From CBDCZI01 sp965224495 (lineage in GTDB: Bacteria; Bacteroidota; Bacteroidia; Cytophagales; JAAEPT01): DNA of 64,000 nt. The notes beneath the pieces were generated by a model. The model worked only from the letters and a program-made list of their open reading frames with translations, was not told the origin of the DNA and did not search any database. Both the position numbers and the translations under genes were made by a program. The DNA is taken from assembly GCA_965224495.1 (NCBI GenBank), contig CBDCZI010000017.1, forward strand, positions 50,640-114,639. Reading direction: 5' to 3'. This document shows, piece by piece, positions 34,750 to 44,544 of the stretch; the stretch's first letter is position 1, and every line of letters starts with the position of its first letter.

Positions 34750-35676
34750 TTACAAGTCTAACAAGCCATTTGTAACAGCTACTGCCGCTGCACTTTCAGC
34801 CATTTTAGTTTTATCTGCTTTGTTCAATTCGATTTCAACGATTTTCTCGATACCGTTTTTACCGATGATACAAGGCACTCCAATAGATATATCAGAAAGA
34901 CCATATTCACCATCCAACATTGCTGAACAAGGGAACATTTTCTTAGCATCCATCGCAATTGCGTGAACCATTGAAGAAACAGCCGCACCTGGCGCATACC
35001 AAGCACTTGTTCCCAACATTCCAGTTAAAGTAGCTCCACCAACCATAGTTGCTTTAGCTACTTCTCCTAATTTTTCTTCGCTCAAAAACTCAGAAACGTT
35101 CACACTGTTTCTTGTCGCAATGCTTGTTAAAGGAATCATCCCTGTATCAGAGTGACCACCGATAACCATTCCACTTACGTCAGACTGAGGACAGTCTAAA
35201 GCTTCAGCCAATCTGTATTTGAAACGAGCACTATCCAAAGCTCCTCCCATTCCGATAATTCTGTTTTTTGGCAAACCAGTTGATTTGTGAGCCAAATAAG
35301 CCATGGTATCCATTGGGTTACTCACCACAATAATGATTACATTTGGCGAATATTTCACTAAGTTTTCAGAAACTTGTTTTACAATTCCAGCATTAATACC
35401 GATTAACTCTTCGCGCGTCATCCCTGGTTTACGAGGAATTCCACTTGTGATAACAGCAACATCACTACCTGCCGATTTAGAATAATCGTTTGTGCTACCA
35501 GTAATTTTAGTATCAAAATCCAAAAGAGATGCTGTCTGCATCAAATCCATCGCTTTACCTTCAGCAAAGTTTTCTTTGATGTCAACGATTACAACTTCTG
35601 AAGCGAAGTTTCTGATTGCGATATATTCCGCACAACTTGCCCCAACGGCACCAGCTCCTACAACGGTAACTTTCAT
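34750..35676 (-). CDS. mdh: Malate dehydrogenase
   Basis: 308 residues of the LDH-like MDH type; oxidises malate to oxaloacetate with NAD in the TCA cycle. The NAD-binding VGAGAVGASCAEYIA is at residues 5-19, with an Asp after strand 2 (VIVDIKE). Catalytic residues are in VSNPMDTMAYLA and GGHSDTGMIPL (active-site His near residue 173). Arg residues of the substrate loop (GIPRKPGMTRE) specify malate over lactate. Monocistronic. Confidence 0.95.
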   Translation of the reverse strand: MKVTVVGAGAVGASCAEYIAIRNFASEVVIVDIKENFAEGKAMDLMQTASLLDFDTKITGSTNDYSKSAGSDVAVITSGIPRKPGMTREELIGINAGIVKQVSENLVKYSPNVIIIVVSNPMDTMAYLAHKSTGLPKNRIIGMGGALDSARFKYRLAEALDCPQSDVSGMVIGGHSDTGMIPLTSIATRNSVNVSEFLSEEKLGEVAKATMVGGATLTGMLGTSAWYAPGAAVSSMVHAIAMDAKKMFPCSAMLDGEYGLSDISIGVPCIIGKNGIEKIVEIELNKADKTKMAESAAAVAVTNGLLDL

Positions 35677-35875
35677 ATTTTTATTATTTATATAATGATT
35701 AATTAATTCTAACCAACAAGATAATCATTTCCTATGAATATCGAATAATTAAGACGCAAAATAACAGAAAAATCAGCAATTCTATAAAACAGAGTCTTAC
35801 GAATTTCATTGTACACTCTCAGATTATACCAAAGATTTTATGTAGCTTAGTAACCTTAACTAATAAAAAACAATC

Positions 35876-36886
35876 ATGAAAAAATTAATGAGCCTATTTG
35901 TAATAGCAACTTTAGTTAGTTTGTTATTCTCAAGTTGTAAGAAAAAAGATGACGACATCACTCCAACTGAGGGAGATAACTTTGACGTTGAATTAATAAT
36001 GGCGGAAGGTGATGCTTCTAAAAATGTAAATGTAACAGTTGATGCCAACACACAAGCTACTGTTAAAGCTAAAATTGCTTTCACTTCTACTATTAAAGAA
36101 ATGGAAAGAGTTTACATCACACAAAATATCGGTGGTGCAGGAGAAACTGTTTACGAAGTAACTGAAGAAGTATCTTTAAAAGGAGATAAATCTATTGACG
36201 TTTCTAACCAGAACAAACACAGTTTAGAATACATCATCAACTTACCTGTACCTACAGGTGTAACCGGTAATGTGGTTTACACGATATGGGCAACAAAAGG
36301 AAATGGCGATCACAGAAAGACGGACAAAAGAACAATTGTTGGTCCTGGAACAATCACATTAAACTACGGAGGAACAAACGGAGCTGCTAACGTAAAATCT
36401 TACACAGCAACTGTACTAGCTGCGCCTTTGGCTGATTTTAGTTCTAAAACATTCGTTTCTTTAACAAACGGAAATACTTACGCAGGAACTGACGGTGTTG
36501 AATTCGCTGCTCTTTGGGATTTTGGTTATTTCAACTCAGGTAGTGAATACGCATCTCTAGCTTCTGCATCAGGATACGAAGAAGCTTTTAAAAACAACGC
36601 GGGTAATTCTGTATATGATGTTGACGTACTTACAGGAACTCCTCAAGAAGATTTAAACCATTGCTACTTCGCAACATCTACTATGGATTTCACAGCAGTT
36701 ACTACCTCATCTGACTTAAGCGGTATCACTGCTTCAGCAACTGAAGAAATTAACAACTTATCTGTAGGAGACGTTATTCAATTTGTTGATAATTATGGAA
36801 AAAAAGGTCTTATCAAAGTAATTGAAATCAACGGTACATTCAATGCTGGAGATAGCATAAAAATAGCAATTAAAGTTCAGCCATAA
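35876..36886 (+). CDS. Predicted lipoprotein of unknown function
   Basis: 336 residues with a lipoprotein signal ending LFSSC (Cys21), followed by KKKDDD. The rest is a likely all-beta secreted protein: residues 35-150 look like an immunoglobulin-like domain (NVTVDANTQATVKAKIAFTS), and a second domain includes FAALWDFGYF. No family is recognised; such proteins are common surface components of Bacteroidota. Flanked by its own terminator. Confidence 0.75.
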   Translation: MKKLMSLFVIATLVSLLFSSCKKKDDDITPTEGDNFDVELIMAEGDASKNVNVTVDANTQATVKAKIAFTSTIKEMERVYITQNIGGAGETVYEVTEEVSLKGDKSIDVSNQNKHSLEYIINLPVPTGVTGNVVYTIWATKGNGDHRKTDKRTIVGPGTITLNYGGTNGAANVKSYTATVLAAPLADFSSKTFVSLTNGNTYAGTDGVEFAALWDFGYFNSGSEYASLASASGYEEAFKNNAGNSVYDVDVLTGTPQEDLNHCYFATSTMDFTAVTTSSDLSGITASATEEINNLSVGDVIQFVDNYGKKGLIKVIEINGTFNAGDSIKIAIKVQP

Positions 36887-36908
36887 GCTAACCTTTAATC
36901 ACAACTAT

Positions 36909-36940
36909 AAAGCTCTCTTTCTTACGAAGGAGAGCTTTTT
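36909..36940 (+). terminator. Terminator after the lipoprotein gene
   Basis: Stem aaagctctctttc / gaaggagagcttt with a TTAC loop and one G-T pair, then a long T run. Confidence 0.85.
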
Positions 36941-37033
36941 TTGTGTATTTCCATTTACACACTTACCTTTCACCACTGATAGCGTATTTATTAATAAACG
37001 GTTATGTTCTTTTTTTTAGAACTCTTTTTAAAG

Positions 37034-37041
37034 TACCTTTG
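37034..37041 (+). promoter_or_regulatory. -7 box of the T9SS cargo gene
   Basis: TACCTTTG fits TAnnTTTG and lies 21 bases before the ATG at 37063. Confidence 0.5.
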
Positions 37042-37062
37042 CAAAAATGAAATTTCATTGAT

Positions 37063-38412
37063 ATGAAACAGCTCACATTATACATCTTCTTGGTTTTTGG
37101 TTTTGTTACAGCACAGGCAGGTACTGTTTACACCACCAATGGTAACGGTACAGACTGGAATACCGCTACTAACTGGACACCTACTGGAGTTCCTAATGCT
37201 AACAACTGGCCTAATGACCAGATAATAGTCAACCACAACATGACTACCTCCAACGATTTACGTATAATAGGAGCTGGATCTTCACTTACGATAAACAGTG
37301 GAGCTACGCTCACAATATCTGGTGGAAAAAGTTTTTACACTAATGGATCTGCCACTACCACAATAAATAGTGGGGCTACACTTATTGCATCAACAGTACT
37401 ACTCCAAGGAACTGTCATACTGGACGGTACGCTTATAGCAAACAACAACATGCAACTAAACGGGAACATTACAGGAGACAACCCTACTATCACAGTTACA
37501 AACAACGTTACTTTTGGTACAACTGGTTTTACCACCACATTTAACTCTGTAAACATGACTGTAGGAGGGGATGCTCTTTTACAAAATGGAAAACTTATAG
37601 TTGGTGGTGGGGATATTAATATTAGTGGCGATTTTACTTCTAATGGATCTGCGGCAACAACACTGACTGACACCGACTTAACAATAGGTGGTGATTTAGC
37701 GATTGATAATAGCACCGTAATAAGTGGTAGCGGCACAAGTGTATTAACATGGGGAGGAGTCCTCAGTGATTCAAACCCCAGTTCTGATGGACTTAGTTGC
37801 GGAGTTCCTCCTTACGTATCTCCTATCAACCTAAGTGATTGTTCTGCAGCCACACCGCTCCCTGTTGAGTTTTTCTCAATAATAGCAGAATGCACACCAA
37901 AAGGCACGTTGATACAATGGACCACTGCTACAGAAAAAAACAACAGTCACTTTGTTATTCAAAAGACAACTAACACAGTAGATTACACCAATATAGGACA
38001 ATTAGAAGGTGCAGGAACAAGTTCGTCTTTACTAAACTATGACTTCTACGACACAAATAGTCCTTCAGGTATTCAAACAAGTTATTACAGAATTAAACAA
38101 ATTGATTACAATGGAGCTTTTGATTTCTCAAAAGTAGTAGCATCAACTTGCCAAAGAACAGAGGTTTCAAAAGTGCAACTCTACCCTACAATCACTTCAG
38201 GATACCTTTACTTTAACCTTTTACAAGAAACTAACTACTTGGAAATTAATTTCATCAATAGTGTTGGTGAATTAGTTAAAACTAAGACTATTGACTCTCC
38301 AAATACGGAGACAGAATACAACTTACCTATTGACAACCTAGAAAACGGTATTTATTTTGTGCAAATAAAAACACAGGGGAGTTTACAAGTTGAAAAAATA
38401 GTGAAACAGTAA
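37063..38412 (+). CDS. Secreted protein with type IX secretion sorting domain
   Basis: 449 residues. Signal peptide MKQLTLYIFLVFGFVTAQA, then an N-terminal region rich in TINSGATLTI-type repeats that suggests a right-handed beta-helix or solenoid (residues 40-240). A middle domain (PVEFFSIIAECTPKGTLIQW, FVIQKTTN) follows. The C-terminal 80 residues match a type A sorting domain: VQLYPTITSGYLYFN, then ENGIYFVQIKT and VEKIVKQ. It should be exported by the type IX system and attached to or released from the cell surface. The passenger function is unknown. Confidence 0.85.
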   Translation: MKQLTLYIFLVFGFVTAQAGTVYTTNGNGTDWNTATNWTPTGVPNANNWPNDQIIVNHNMTTSNDLRIIGAGSSLTINSGATLTISGGKSFYTNGSATTTINSGATLIASTVLLQGTVILDGTLIANNNMQLNGNITGDNPTITVTNNVTFGTTGFTTTFNSVNMTVGGDALLQNGKLIVGGGDINISGDFTSNGSAATTLTDTDLTIGGDLAIDNSTVISGSGTSVLTWGGVLSDSNPSSDGLSCGVPPYVSPINLSDCSAATPLPVEFFSIIAECTPKGTLIQWTTATEKNNSHFVIQKTTNTVDYTNIGQLEGAGTSSSLLNYDFYDTNSPSGIQTSYYRIKQIDYNGAFDFSKVVASTCQRTEVSKVQLYPTITSGYLYFNLLQETNYLEINFINSVGELVKTKTIDSPNTETEYNLPIDNLENGIYFVQIKTQGSLQVEKIVKQ

Positions 38413-38460
38413 ATTTCAAAAGACAAAGAGATTACCGAATTAACAAGACACTTAACATCT

Positions 38461-38494
38461 AAAAAACCAAAGCTTATTCTTAAAGAATAGGCTT
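38461..38494. terminator. Bidirectional terminator between convergent genes
   Basis: Stem aaaaaaccaaagcttattc / gaataggctttggttttt with a short loop and one bulge; A and T flanks on both sides. Confidence 0.85.
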
Positions 38495-38502
38495 TGGTTT
38501 TT

Positions 38503-39645
38503 TTATTTTACTTTTTCCTTCAAAAGTAACAGTAAAACAGGTAATAAAATCATATCAGCTAACAACGCAAACAACAACGTCAAGCTAATAAACAAACCTG
38601 TATAAAACGTCCCCATAAAGCTAGAGAGCATCAAGCTCATAAAGCCTGACGAAAGTATAAACGAAGTGATAATTAACGCTTTCCCTGTTGATATAAATGT
38701 TCTTTTGATTGCGTAGAGCTTACTTTTACCTTTTTCTATTTCCATTTTATACCGACTCATAAAATGGATGGTATCATCTACGGCAATGCCAAATGCTACG
38801 GTGAAAATAATAGAAGTACTCAATTTCAAATCAACAGCAAAAAAACCTAATATCCCTCCCAAGATACACAAGGGTATAATATTGGGAATTAATGAAATAA
38901 ACACCATAGAAACAGAGCGAAACAAAAAGCCCATAATCACAGCTATCGTTCCGAAAGCGACAAGTAAACCCAATAGCATATTGGCAGACAAGTCTTTATT
39001 ATTTTCATCTATCAACAAGGCACTTCCTGTAATACGTGTTTTTATAATTGAATTATCTATTTCATTTTTCAAGAACAATACCAATGCCTTATTCTTCTTT
39101 TCTATCGCCTGACTACCTATATCTGCGACTTTACCCGTTATTCGGCCTATACTTTTTTGGTCATTAACTAACATCTTGTATTCTTGTCGTTTTTTATTTT
39201 TTGCGACTACTTTTTTTATCTTATTAAAGTCTAAATGAGTTGCAGGTAACTGGTAATACTCAGACAAACCTCCATTCATCGCTTGATAAACTCCTTTAAC
39301 CATTGACGCAGGACTCAAAATACTCTTCACTCCATAACTATCGTGTAGGTAAGTGGTGATTTTATCTACCTCTTCCAATACCTTTTCATCTAAAAAATTA
39401 CTCGAACTGTCTTGTAAGAAAACTGCTAACTCAAACGGTCTTGCTCCCGAAAAATTCTTTTCAAAAAATAGAAAATCTTGTTTCATTGGGTCGTCCTCTC
39501 GCAAATCATCTATCAATTTGGTATTGATTTCTATCTTTGAAATCCCTAAAAGAGACACTGCTGTAATCAAGGTAAAAACAAGTAAAATAGACTTACGCTT
39601 TTTGCTAATACAAAAGCCAAAAATTGAGGCAACACCCTGTCCCAA
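38503..39645 (-). CDS. RND superfamily exporter, C-terminal half of a frameshifted gene
   Basis: 380 codons in this frame. From about residue 13 (CISKKRKSILLVF) it continues the protein begun at 40754. It carries the second periplasmic domain and the second membrane block with the MMPL/RND motif GIAVDDTIHFMSRYKME near residue 288. The first 12 residues of this reading (MGQGVASIFGFC) are likely out-of-frame sequence. A T5 run at 39599-39603 (A5 in the coding strand) that should hold six bases joins the halves into a protein of about 750 residues. Such exporters move lipids or other hydrophobic compounds. Confidence 0.82.
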   Translation of the reverse strand: MGQGVASIFGFCISKKRKSILLVFTLITAVSLLGISKIEINTKLIDDLREDDPMKQDFLFFEKNFSGARPFELAVFLQDSSSNFLDEKVLEEVDKITTYLHDSYGVKSILSPASMVKGVYQAMNGGLSEYYQLPATHLDFNKIKKVVAKNKKRQEYKMLVNDQKSIGRITGKVADIGSQAIEKKNKALVLFLKNEIDNSIIKTRITGSALLIDENNKDLSANMLLGLLVAFGTIAVIMGFLFRSVSMVFISLIPNIIPLCILGGILGFFAVDLKLSTSIIFTVAFGIAVDDTIHFMSRYKMEIEKGKSKLYAIKRTFISTGKALIITSFILSSGFMSLMLSSFMGTFYTGLFISLTLLFALLADMILLPVLLLLLKEKVK

Positions 39646-40754
39646 AACTTATCTGCCTTAGAAATGTTTTGTTGCTTGGGTTCTGGTAAAACACGTAACA
39701 AAGGAGGTAACAATAAAATCGTTATTACAAAGGCAAACAACACCCCCAAACCACAATACAGTCCAAAATCACGAATTGGTTTGATATCAATAAAGTACAA
39801 GGTGAAAAACCCGATAGCTGTCGTTACAGAAGTTAAAAGAGTTGCTTTCCCTACCTCTTTAACCGTAGTGGATATTGCCTGCTCTTTTGGTAGCCCTTTA
39901 CGTAATTCTTCAATGTATTTTGAAAAGAAATGTATCACGTCAGACATACCGACAACAAACATAATACTAGGTAACAACGACATCAACAAATCTAAATCTT
40001 TTCCTCCTATCGCCATTGCTCCTGTTGACCAAAGCACAGCCAAAAACACCACCAACAAAGGGATAACTAACAACCAAAACGAACGGTAAGTCAAATACAA
40101 AAAGAACACAATCAATACCAACGATACCGAAGCGAAAGTCAATAATTCCACTTGTGTTTTTTCTATATATGTTTCTTGGGCTATCAATTTCCCTGCGATA
40201 TGGTATTCCTCAAAATCAAATTGGCTACAGCTTGCTTTCAATCGTTTGATAAGCTTTGTGGTCGTTTCTCTATCAATAGCGTCGTTCGCTTTCACAGTTA
40301 GCACCAACGACTGACCGTCTGGTGCAAAAAAACTTTCTACCAATTGAGGAGATTTATAAATATAAATAGAATCCTCCCTGTATTTTTTAGGCTTTTGATA
40401 ATTCAAAATAGGTGAACGAAAGCTCCCCATAGGACCTATAAAAGTCTTTTTTAGTCGTGTGGGCGAATAGATTTTAGCTATGTTGGTATCTAATTTAATC
40501 TCTCTATAAAGAGCATCTACTTTTGCTAAAAAAACCGAATCAAAAACCGTCGGCGTATTTTTTATTCCTACTAATAAAAATTGTGAATCGTCTTCAAAGT
40601 AACCTCTAAACTCTTTATAAAAAATCACATTTTCATCATCTTTCTGAAAAAAATCTTCAAAGTCATAGTTAAACTTCACTTGCGTATTGAAACCTACCAT
40701 CACCAACGTAACGATAAATACAAATAAAATAGATAAATAGTTTTTATTCTTCAT
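39567..40754 (-). CDS. RND superfamily exporter, N-terminal half of a frameshifted gene
   Basis: Starts at ATG 40754 (MKNKNYLSILFVF); an upstream TTG at 40808 lies in the ftsZ terminator and is not credible. It has a first membrane helix, a periplasmic domain starting FNYDFEDFFQKDDEN, and the first block of helices with MSDVIHFFSKYIEELRKG. After LPQFLAF the frame diverges into a short unrelated tail and stops at 39567. The C-terminal half continues in the -1 frame. Confidence 0.82.
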   Translation of the reverse strand: MKNKNYLSILFVFIVTLVMVGFNTQVKFNYDFEDFFQKDDENVIFYKEFRGYFEDDSQFLLVGIKNTPTVFDSVFLAKVDALYREIKLDTNIAKIYSPTRLKKTFIGPMGSFRSPILNYQKPKKYREDSIYIYKSPQLVESFFAPDGQSLVLTVKANDAIDRETTTKLIKRLKASCSQFDFEEYHIAGKLIAQETYIEKTQVELLTFASVSLVLIVFFLYLTYRSFWLLVIPLLVVFLAVLWSTGAMAIGGKDLDLLMSLLPSIMFVVGMSDVIHFFSKYIEELRKGLPKEQAISTTVKEVGKATLLTSVTTAIGFFTLYFIDIKPIRDFGLYCGLGVLFAFVITILLLPPLLRVLPEPKQQNISKADKFWDRVLPQFLAFVLAKSVSLFYLFLP

Positions 40755-40786
40755 TTCAGTTTGATCTATTAGTGGCATCCTTTCAC

Positions 40787-40822
40787 AAAAAAAGCTACTC
40801 TTTAACAAGGGTAGCTTTTTTT
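40787..40822 (-). terminator. Terminator of ftsZ and the dcw cluster
   Basis: Stem gctactc / gggtagc flanked by seven A and seven T, 23 bases past the ftsZ stop on the minus strand. Confidence 0.85.
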
Positions 40823-40844
40823 ATTGATTCAACAGGAACATTTC

Positions 40845-42362
40845 TTAATCCACGTTATCGTGTAAAAATCGGTTGTTTCCTGCAATATCATTGTCGTCAT
40901 CAAGTTTAAATCTTGAGATTTCTCTATCTGTTGATTGCGGTGTTTTATCATCTAATTTAACCTCCCTTCTCAAATACGCTGGTGTATCTAATTTTTCTCT
41001 AAAACTCTCCATTCCTTCATCTAAATGATTGTTTTGGAGTGTTCTAAAACGAGAGATACGGTTATTATTTTCCTCTTCTAATTGCTTTCTTTTTTCTTCA
41101 AAGCCTCTCAAACGAGTATCTAAAGGCGATTCTTTGGTCTCAACTTCTTTAGATGGTAACTCTTCGATTTCGTATTCATCATCTAAAGTATAAACTACTT
41201 TATCCCCTATGTCGTTAGTTGATTCTGATTGCTCTTCTGGCTGAGAAAATGTTTCTTGTTTCGGTTCTTCACTTGTTTTTGAAAAAGCACTTGCATCCGA
41301 CACAATAGCGTTATTAACTCTTGAGTCAATTTGCTTACTTGAATCTAAATCAAAAACCTTTTTCATATTGTCTTCTGAGATTTCTTTTTCTTCAAATCCT
41401 GTGGCAATCACCGTAATTTGAATTTTCTCTCCTAAGCTATCGTCTTCAAAAACGCCAAATTTCAAATCAACATCAGCACCTGCGCTCTCTCTCACATACT
41501 GGTTGATTTCTTTGAATTCTTTCATCGTAAACCCACCGTCTTTTCTATCTACAGAAATGGCTACAATTGCTTTTTTTGCTCCTCTTACATCTGTATTTTC
41601 CAATAAAGGTGATGATAAAGCATCTTCAGCAGCACGAATCCCTCGATTATCTCCTGAAGCGGCAGCACTCCCCATTACTGCTGGACCTCCGTTTTTCATC
41701 ACATTTTTAACGTCTGCAAAATCCACGTTTTGCATCCCTTTTTTTGTAATAATTTCCGCTATCGATTTTGCTGCTACTGTTAACACTTCATCTGCTTTAG
41801 CAAAGGCGTTGAAAAAATCTAATTCGCCATAAACCTCTTCTAATTTATCATTTGAAATAACTAAAACAGTATCGCAAAACTGTTTCATCTTATCCAAACC
41901 TTGCACTGCTCTCTCTTTCTTATATGGTCCTTCGTGAGAAAACGGAAAAGTCAAAATACCTACCGTTAATATATCTAATTCTTTTGCTATTTGAGCAATA
42001 ACTGGTGCCGCACCTGTTCCTGTACCACCACCCATTCCTGCGGTAATAAATAACATTTTAGTAGAGCCATCAGCTAATAACTCACGAATCTCATCTTTAC
42101 TTTCTAAAGCGGCACGTTCACCAAACTCTGGCGCCCCACCTGCTCCCAAACCTTCTGAAAGCCCCTGACCAATAGGCAGTTTAGTAGGCACAGGACTTTC
42201 AACAAGTACCTGATTATCTGTATTACAGACCACAAATTCAACCCCTTCAATACCTTCATTAAACATATGATTAACAGCGTTACTTCCTCCGCCACCAACA
42301 CCCATCACTTTTATAATAGATTTGTGATGCGTAGGTATGTCAAAACGATAATTATCAGCCAT
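40845..42362 (-). CDS. ftsZ: Cell division protein FtsZ
   Basis: 505 residues. Tubulin-like GTPase that forms the Z ring. GTP-binding motifs are GVGGGGSNAVNHM at 21-33 and GGGTGTG at 111-117; the T7 loop NVDFADVKNVM is near residue 205. The GTPase core ends near residue 325. A long acidic linker follows, then a C-terminal tail with TPAYLRREVKLDD and NNRFLHDNVD, the likely binding site for FtsA. It is longer than E. coli FtsZ (383) because of this linker, as usual in Bacteroidota. Confidence 0.97.
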   Translation of the reverse strand: MADNYRFDIPTHHKSIIKVMGVGGGGSNAVNHMFNEGIEGVEFVVCNTDNQVLVESPVPTKLPIGQGLSEGLGAGGAPEFGERAALESKDEIRELLADGSTKMLFITAGMGGGTGTGAAPVIAQIAKELDILTVGILTFPFSHEGPYKKERAVQGLDKMKQFCDTVLVISNDKLEEVYGELDFFNAFAKADEVLTVAAKSIAEIITKKGMQNVDFADVKNVMKNGGPAVMGSAAASGDNRGIRAAEDALSSPLLENTDVRGAKKAIVAISVDRKDGGFTMKEFKEINQYVRESAGADVDLKFGVFEDDSLGEKIQITVIATGFEEKEISEDNMKKVFDLDSSKQIDSRVNNAIVSDASAFSKTSEEPKQETFSQPEEQSESTNDIGDKVVYTLDDEYEIEELPSKEVETKESPLDTRLRGFEEKRKQLEEENNNRISRFRTLQNNHLDEGMESFREKLDTPAYLRREVKLDDKTPQSTDREISRFKLDDDNDIAGNNRFLHDNVD

Positions 42363-42399
42363 AATGGTACTTTTTTCGGTTATTTATTTTTTTCCAAAC

Positions 42400-42432
42400 A
42401 AGCGTAATAAATCATTACAATTCATTACGCTT
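42400..42432 (-). promoter_or_regulatory. Hairpin in the ftsA-ftsZ spacer
   Basis: A 9-bp perfect stem (aagcgtaat / attacgctt) with a 15-nt loop. On the transcribed minus strand no T run follows (GTTTGG), so it is not a typical terminator. It could be an mRNA processing or stability element between ftsA and ftsZ. Confidence 0.45.
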
Positions 42433-42436
42433 ATTT

Positions 42437-43756
42437 TTAGTATTCTGTATTGTCAATATTATTATCCATTATCAATGCCTTTGATTTGGCAAGGATAGTT
42501 TGGAAAAACGTTACTGCTTTATCTGTCTTTAACACTTTGTTACCTGCAATAGGTTCGGCTATTGACGTATTAATTAATCTGTTATCAATAGCTGTAAACC
42601 CTGCCAAAACAAGACCTATACCTGTCGAATACATCGGGCTCTTAACAAAGTCATAAGGACTTTTGCCTAAATGTTCGTTTGGTATCCCTATCGTAACATC
42701 CATTCCTGTCATATATTCAAACAATTGTGCCACGTATTGCAATTCTGCTCCACCACCTGTCAAAATCATTCCTGCAGATAAGCGTTTTTTAAACCCTGAA
42801 CGGATAACTTCAGCATCAACCAATTCGATGATATCCTCCATTCTTGCTTGGATGATACCTGCCAAATTTTTCAATGAAATCTCTTTTGGCTCTCTCCCTC
42901 TTAATCCTGGGATAGATACAATTTCATTACTTTTTGCTTCTGCGTTTATTGCTTTACCGAACTTTAGTTTCAATTGCTCTGCTTGTTTTTGCATCACACC
43001 CAAACCTTCTTTGATATCTTGCGTGATGATATTTCCGCCCAATGGCACTACTGCCGTATGACGAATAATACCTTCGTGGAAAATGGCAACATCTGTTGTT
43101 CCTCCTCCTATATCTACCAAAACAACACCTGCTTCTTTGTCTTCGTCACTCAGCACAGACAAACTCGAAGCGATGGGTTCAAGTATTAAATTATCTATTT
43201 CTAAAGACGAAACGTCGGTCGCTCCTGCTCTTTCTACACTTTTATTGATATTTGCTATCGCCGTTTTATGTGCTGTAATTACGTGAAAATCTGCCTCCAA
43301 ACGAGTCGCCGACATACCTACTGGGTCAGCAAAACCTTTTTGGTAATCTACTTCGTAATCTTGTGGCATCACGTGTATAATCTCGTTACCTGGTGCAGTA
43401 ACTGTTTTATACATATCATTTGTCAAACGAGTAACGTCTTCCACTGAAATCTCATTTCCTGCTACTTCAAGAATGATGCTTCCGTGCGTAATCGTACTCT
43501 TGATATGGTGTCCTGCGATACCTACATTCACTTTACTTATATTCACTCCCGATTGCTCTTCGGCTTCTATAAGTGCTTTGTTTATCGCTCGAACAGTCTT
43601 ATCTATATTTGCTACCATCCCACGAATAACTCCACCTTCCGATGAAGCTTTTCCTACGCCTAAGATTTCTAATTTGCCGTGTTCGTTTTTACTTCCAACA
43701 ATAACAGCTATTTTGGTTGTTCCAATATCGAGTCCTACAACTATTTCATTTTCCAT
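42437..43756 (-). CDS. ftsA: Cell division protein FtsA
   Basis: 439 residues. Actin-like ATPase that tethers FtsZ to the membrane. Phosphate-1 motif is VGLDIGTTKIAVIVG at residues 6-20, SHS2 (1C) domain near 85-165, phosphate-2 VVLVDIGGGTTDVAIF near residue 207, and adenosine motif GMILTGGGAEL near 327. The C-terminal end should contain an amphipathic membrane-targeting helix (TFFQTILAKSKALI). It lies directly after ftsQ. Confidence 0.96.
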   Translation of the reverse strand: MENEIVVGLDIGTTKIAVIVGSKNEHGKLEILGVGKASSEGGVIRGMVANIDKTVRAINKALIEAEEQSGVNISKVNVGIAGHHIKSTITHGSIILEVAGNEISVEDVTRLTNDMYKTVTAPGNEIIHVMPQDYEVDYQKGFADPVGMSATRLEADFHVITAHKTAIANINKSVERAGATDVSSLEIDNLILEPIASSLSVLSDEDKEAGVVLVDIGGGTTDVAIFHEGIIRHTAVVPLGGNIITQDIKEGLGVMQKQAEQLKLKFGKAINAEAKSNEIVSIPGLRGREPKEISLKNLAGIIQARMEDIIELVDAEVIRSGFKKRLSAGMILTGGGAELQYVAQLFEYMTGMDVTIGIPNEHLGKSPYDFVKSPMYSTGIGLVLAGFTAIDNRLINTSIAEPIAGNKVLKTDKAVTFFQTILAKSKALIMDNNIDNTEY

Positions 43757-43758
43757 AA

Positions 43759-44544
43759 CTACTCACAAATTATTTGGTTCTTAAAACTAAGATTTATTCG
43801 TTGGTATTTATTCCACCCTTTTGAAGGCAAAATATTTTGATACACTTTCATTAATCGTTCTCGTTTAGACTCTGTATCTACTGGCAATCCCCAAATTATT
43901 ATTTGACGACTGACCTGCGGACGTATCCAAACTTGACCGTCTTCTTTTAAAATGATTTCAGAAACTATTTTGTTTAAGAACTCATCTTTTTCTATTACCG
44001 ATAATAATTCATAAAGAGCAAAATCGGCATCACTTGTTAACTCACTTCCTAAGAAGTAAGGTGTTTTACCATTTTCCCTCACCAAAATCACACGTGCCGA
44101 ATAACGGTTCGACATCGGTAAAAACACCCCTTGATTACTTACATAAAAGGAAGAATCTGAGCGAATAAACCGAGCAATAGGACGACGTTGGGTTACTTTT
44201 ACTTTCAACTCACCTTTCAGTGTTTTAAAAACCTCAACATCTTTCACAAATTTATCCATTTTGACTCGTTTTTCCACATCAAAAACATCAATGTGGATAA
44301 GTTTAGTGTCCTCAATGGGTTCTCGTCCATTATAGGTAATTATATCTTTAACATTCTCTTTTTCAATAAAGTAAATATTTTCTTTTGTACCGTTCTCCTT
44401 TGTTCCTTGCACAATTTTAGCACTTATTCTTTCACAAACCTGTTGCTTATTTTTATACTCTGTAAATGCAACCAACCCCAACAAAACGCTGAGACTTAGC
44501 ACCCACAGGATAGTATTTGATATTTTTTTATCCACATTTCTCAT
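43759..44544 (-). CDS. ftsQ: Cell division protein FtsQ
   Basis: 261 residues, single-pass membrane protein of the divisome. A short basic N-terminus is followed by one helix (about 10-28), then a POTRA-like part (IDVFDVEKRVKMDKFVKDVEVF) and the FtsQ beta domain (VTQRRPIARFI, VSNQGVFLPMSNRYSARVILV). Sequence is poorly conserved; the position between murC and ftsA and the topology make the assignment firm. The start overlaps the murC stop by 4 bp. Confidence 0.9.
   Translation of the reverse strand: MRNVDKKISNTILWVLSLSVLLGLVAFTEYKNKQQVCERISAKIVQGTKENGTKENIYFIEKENVKDIITYNGREPIEDTKLIHIDVFDVEKRVKMDKFVKDVEVFKTLKGELKVKVTQRRPIARFIRSDSSFYVSNQGVFLPMSNRYSARVILVRENGKTPYFLGSELTSDADFALYELLSVIEKDEFLNKIVSEIILKEDGQVWIRPQVSRQIIIWGLPVDTESKRERLMKVYQNILPSKGWNKYQRINLSFKNQIICE

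Noticed and set aside
37047..37061. ATG at 37047 as start of the T9SS cargo gene
   Set aside because: It is out of frame and reaches a stop after four codons.
39585..39615. Programmed -1 frameshifting in the RND exporter
   Set aside because: The A5 run is not in the phase of a classical A-AAA-AAG slippery heptamer and no downstream structure is evident; a missing base is simpler.
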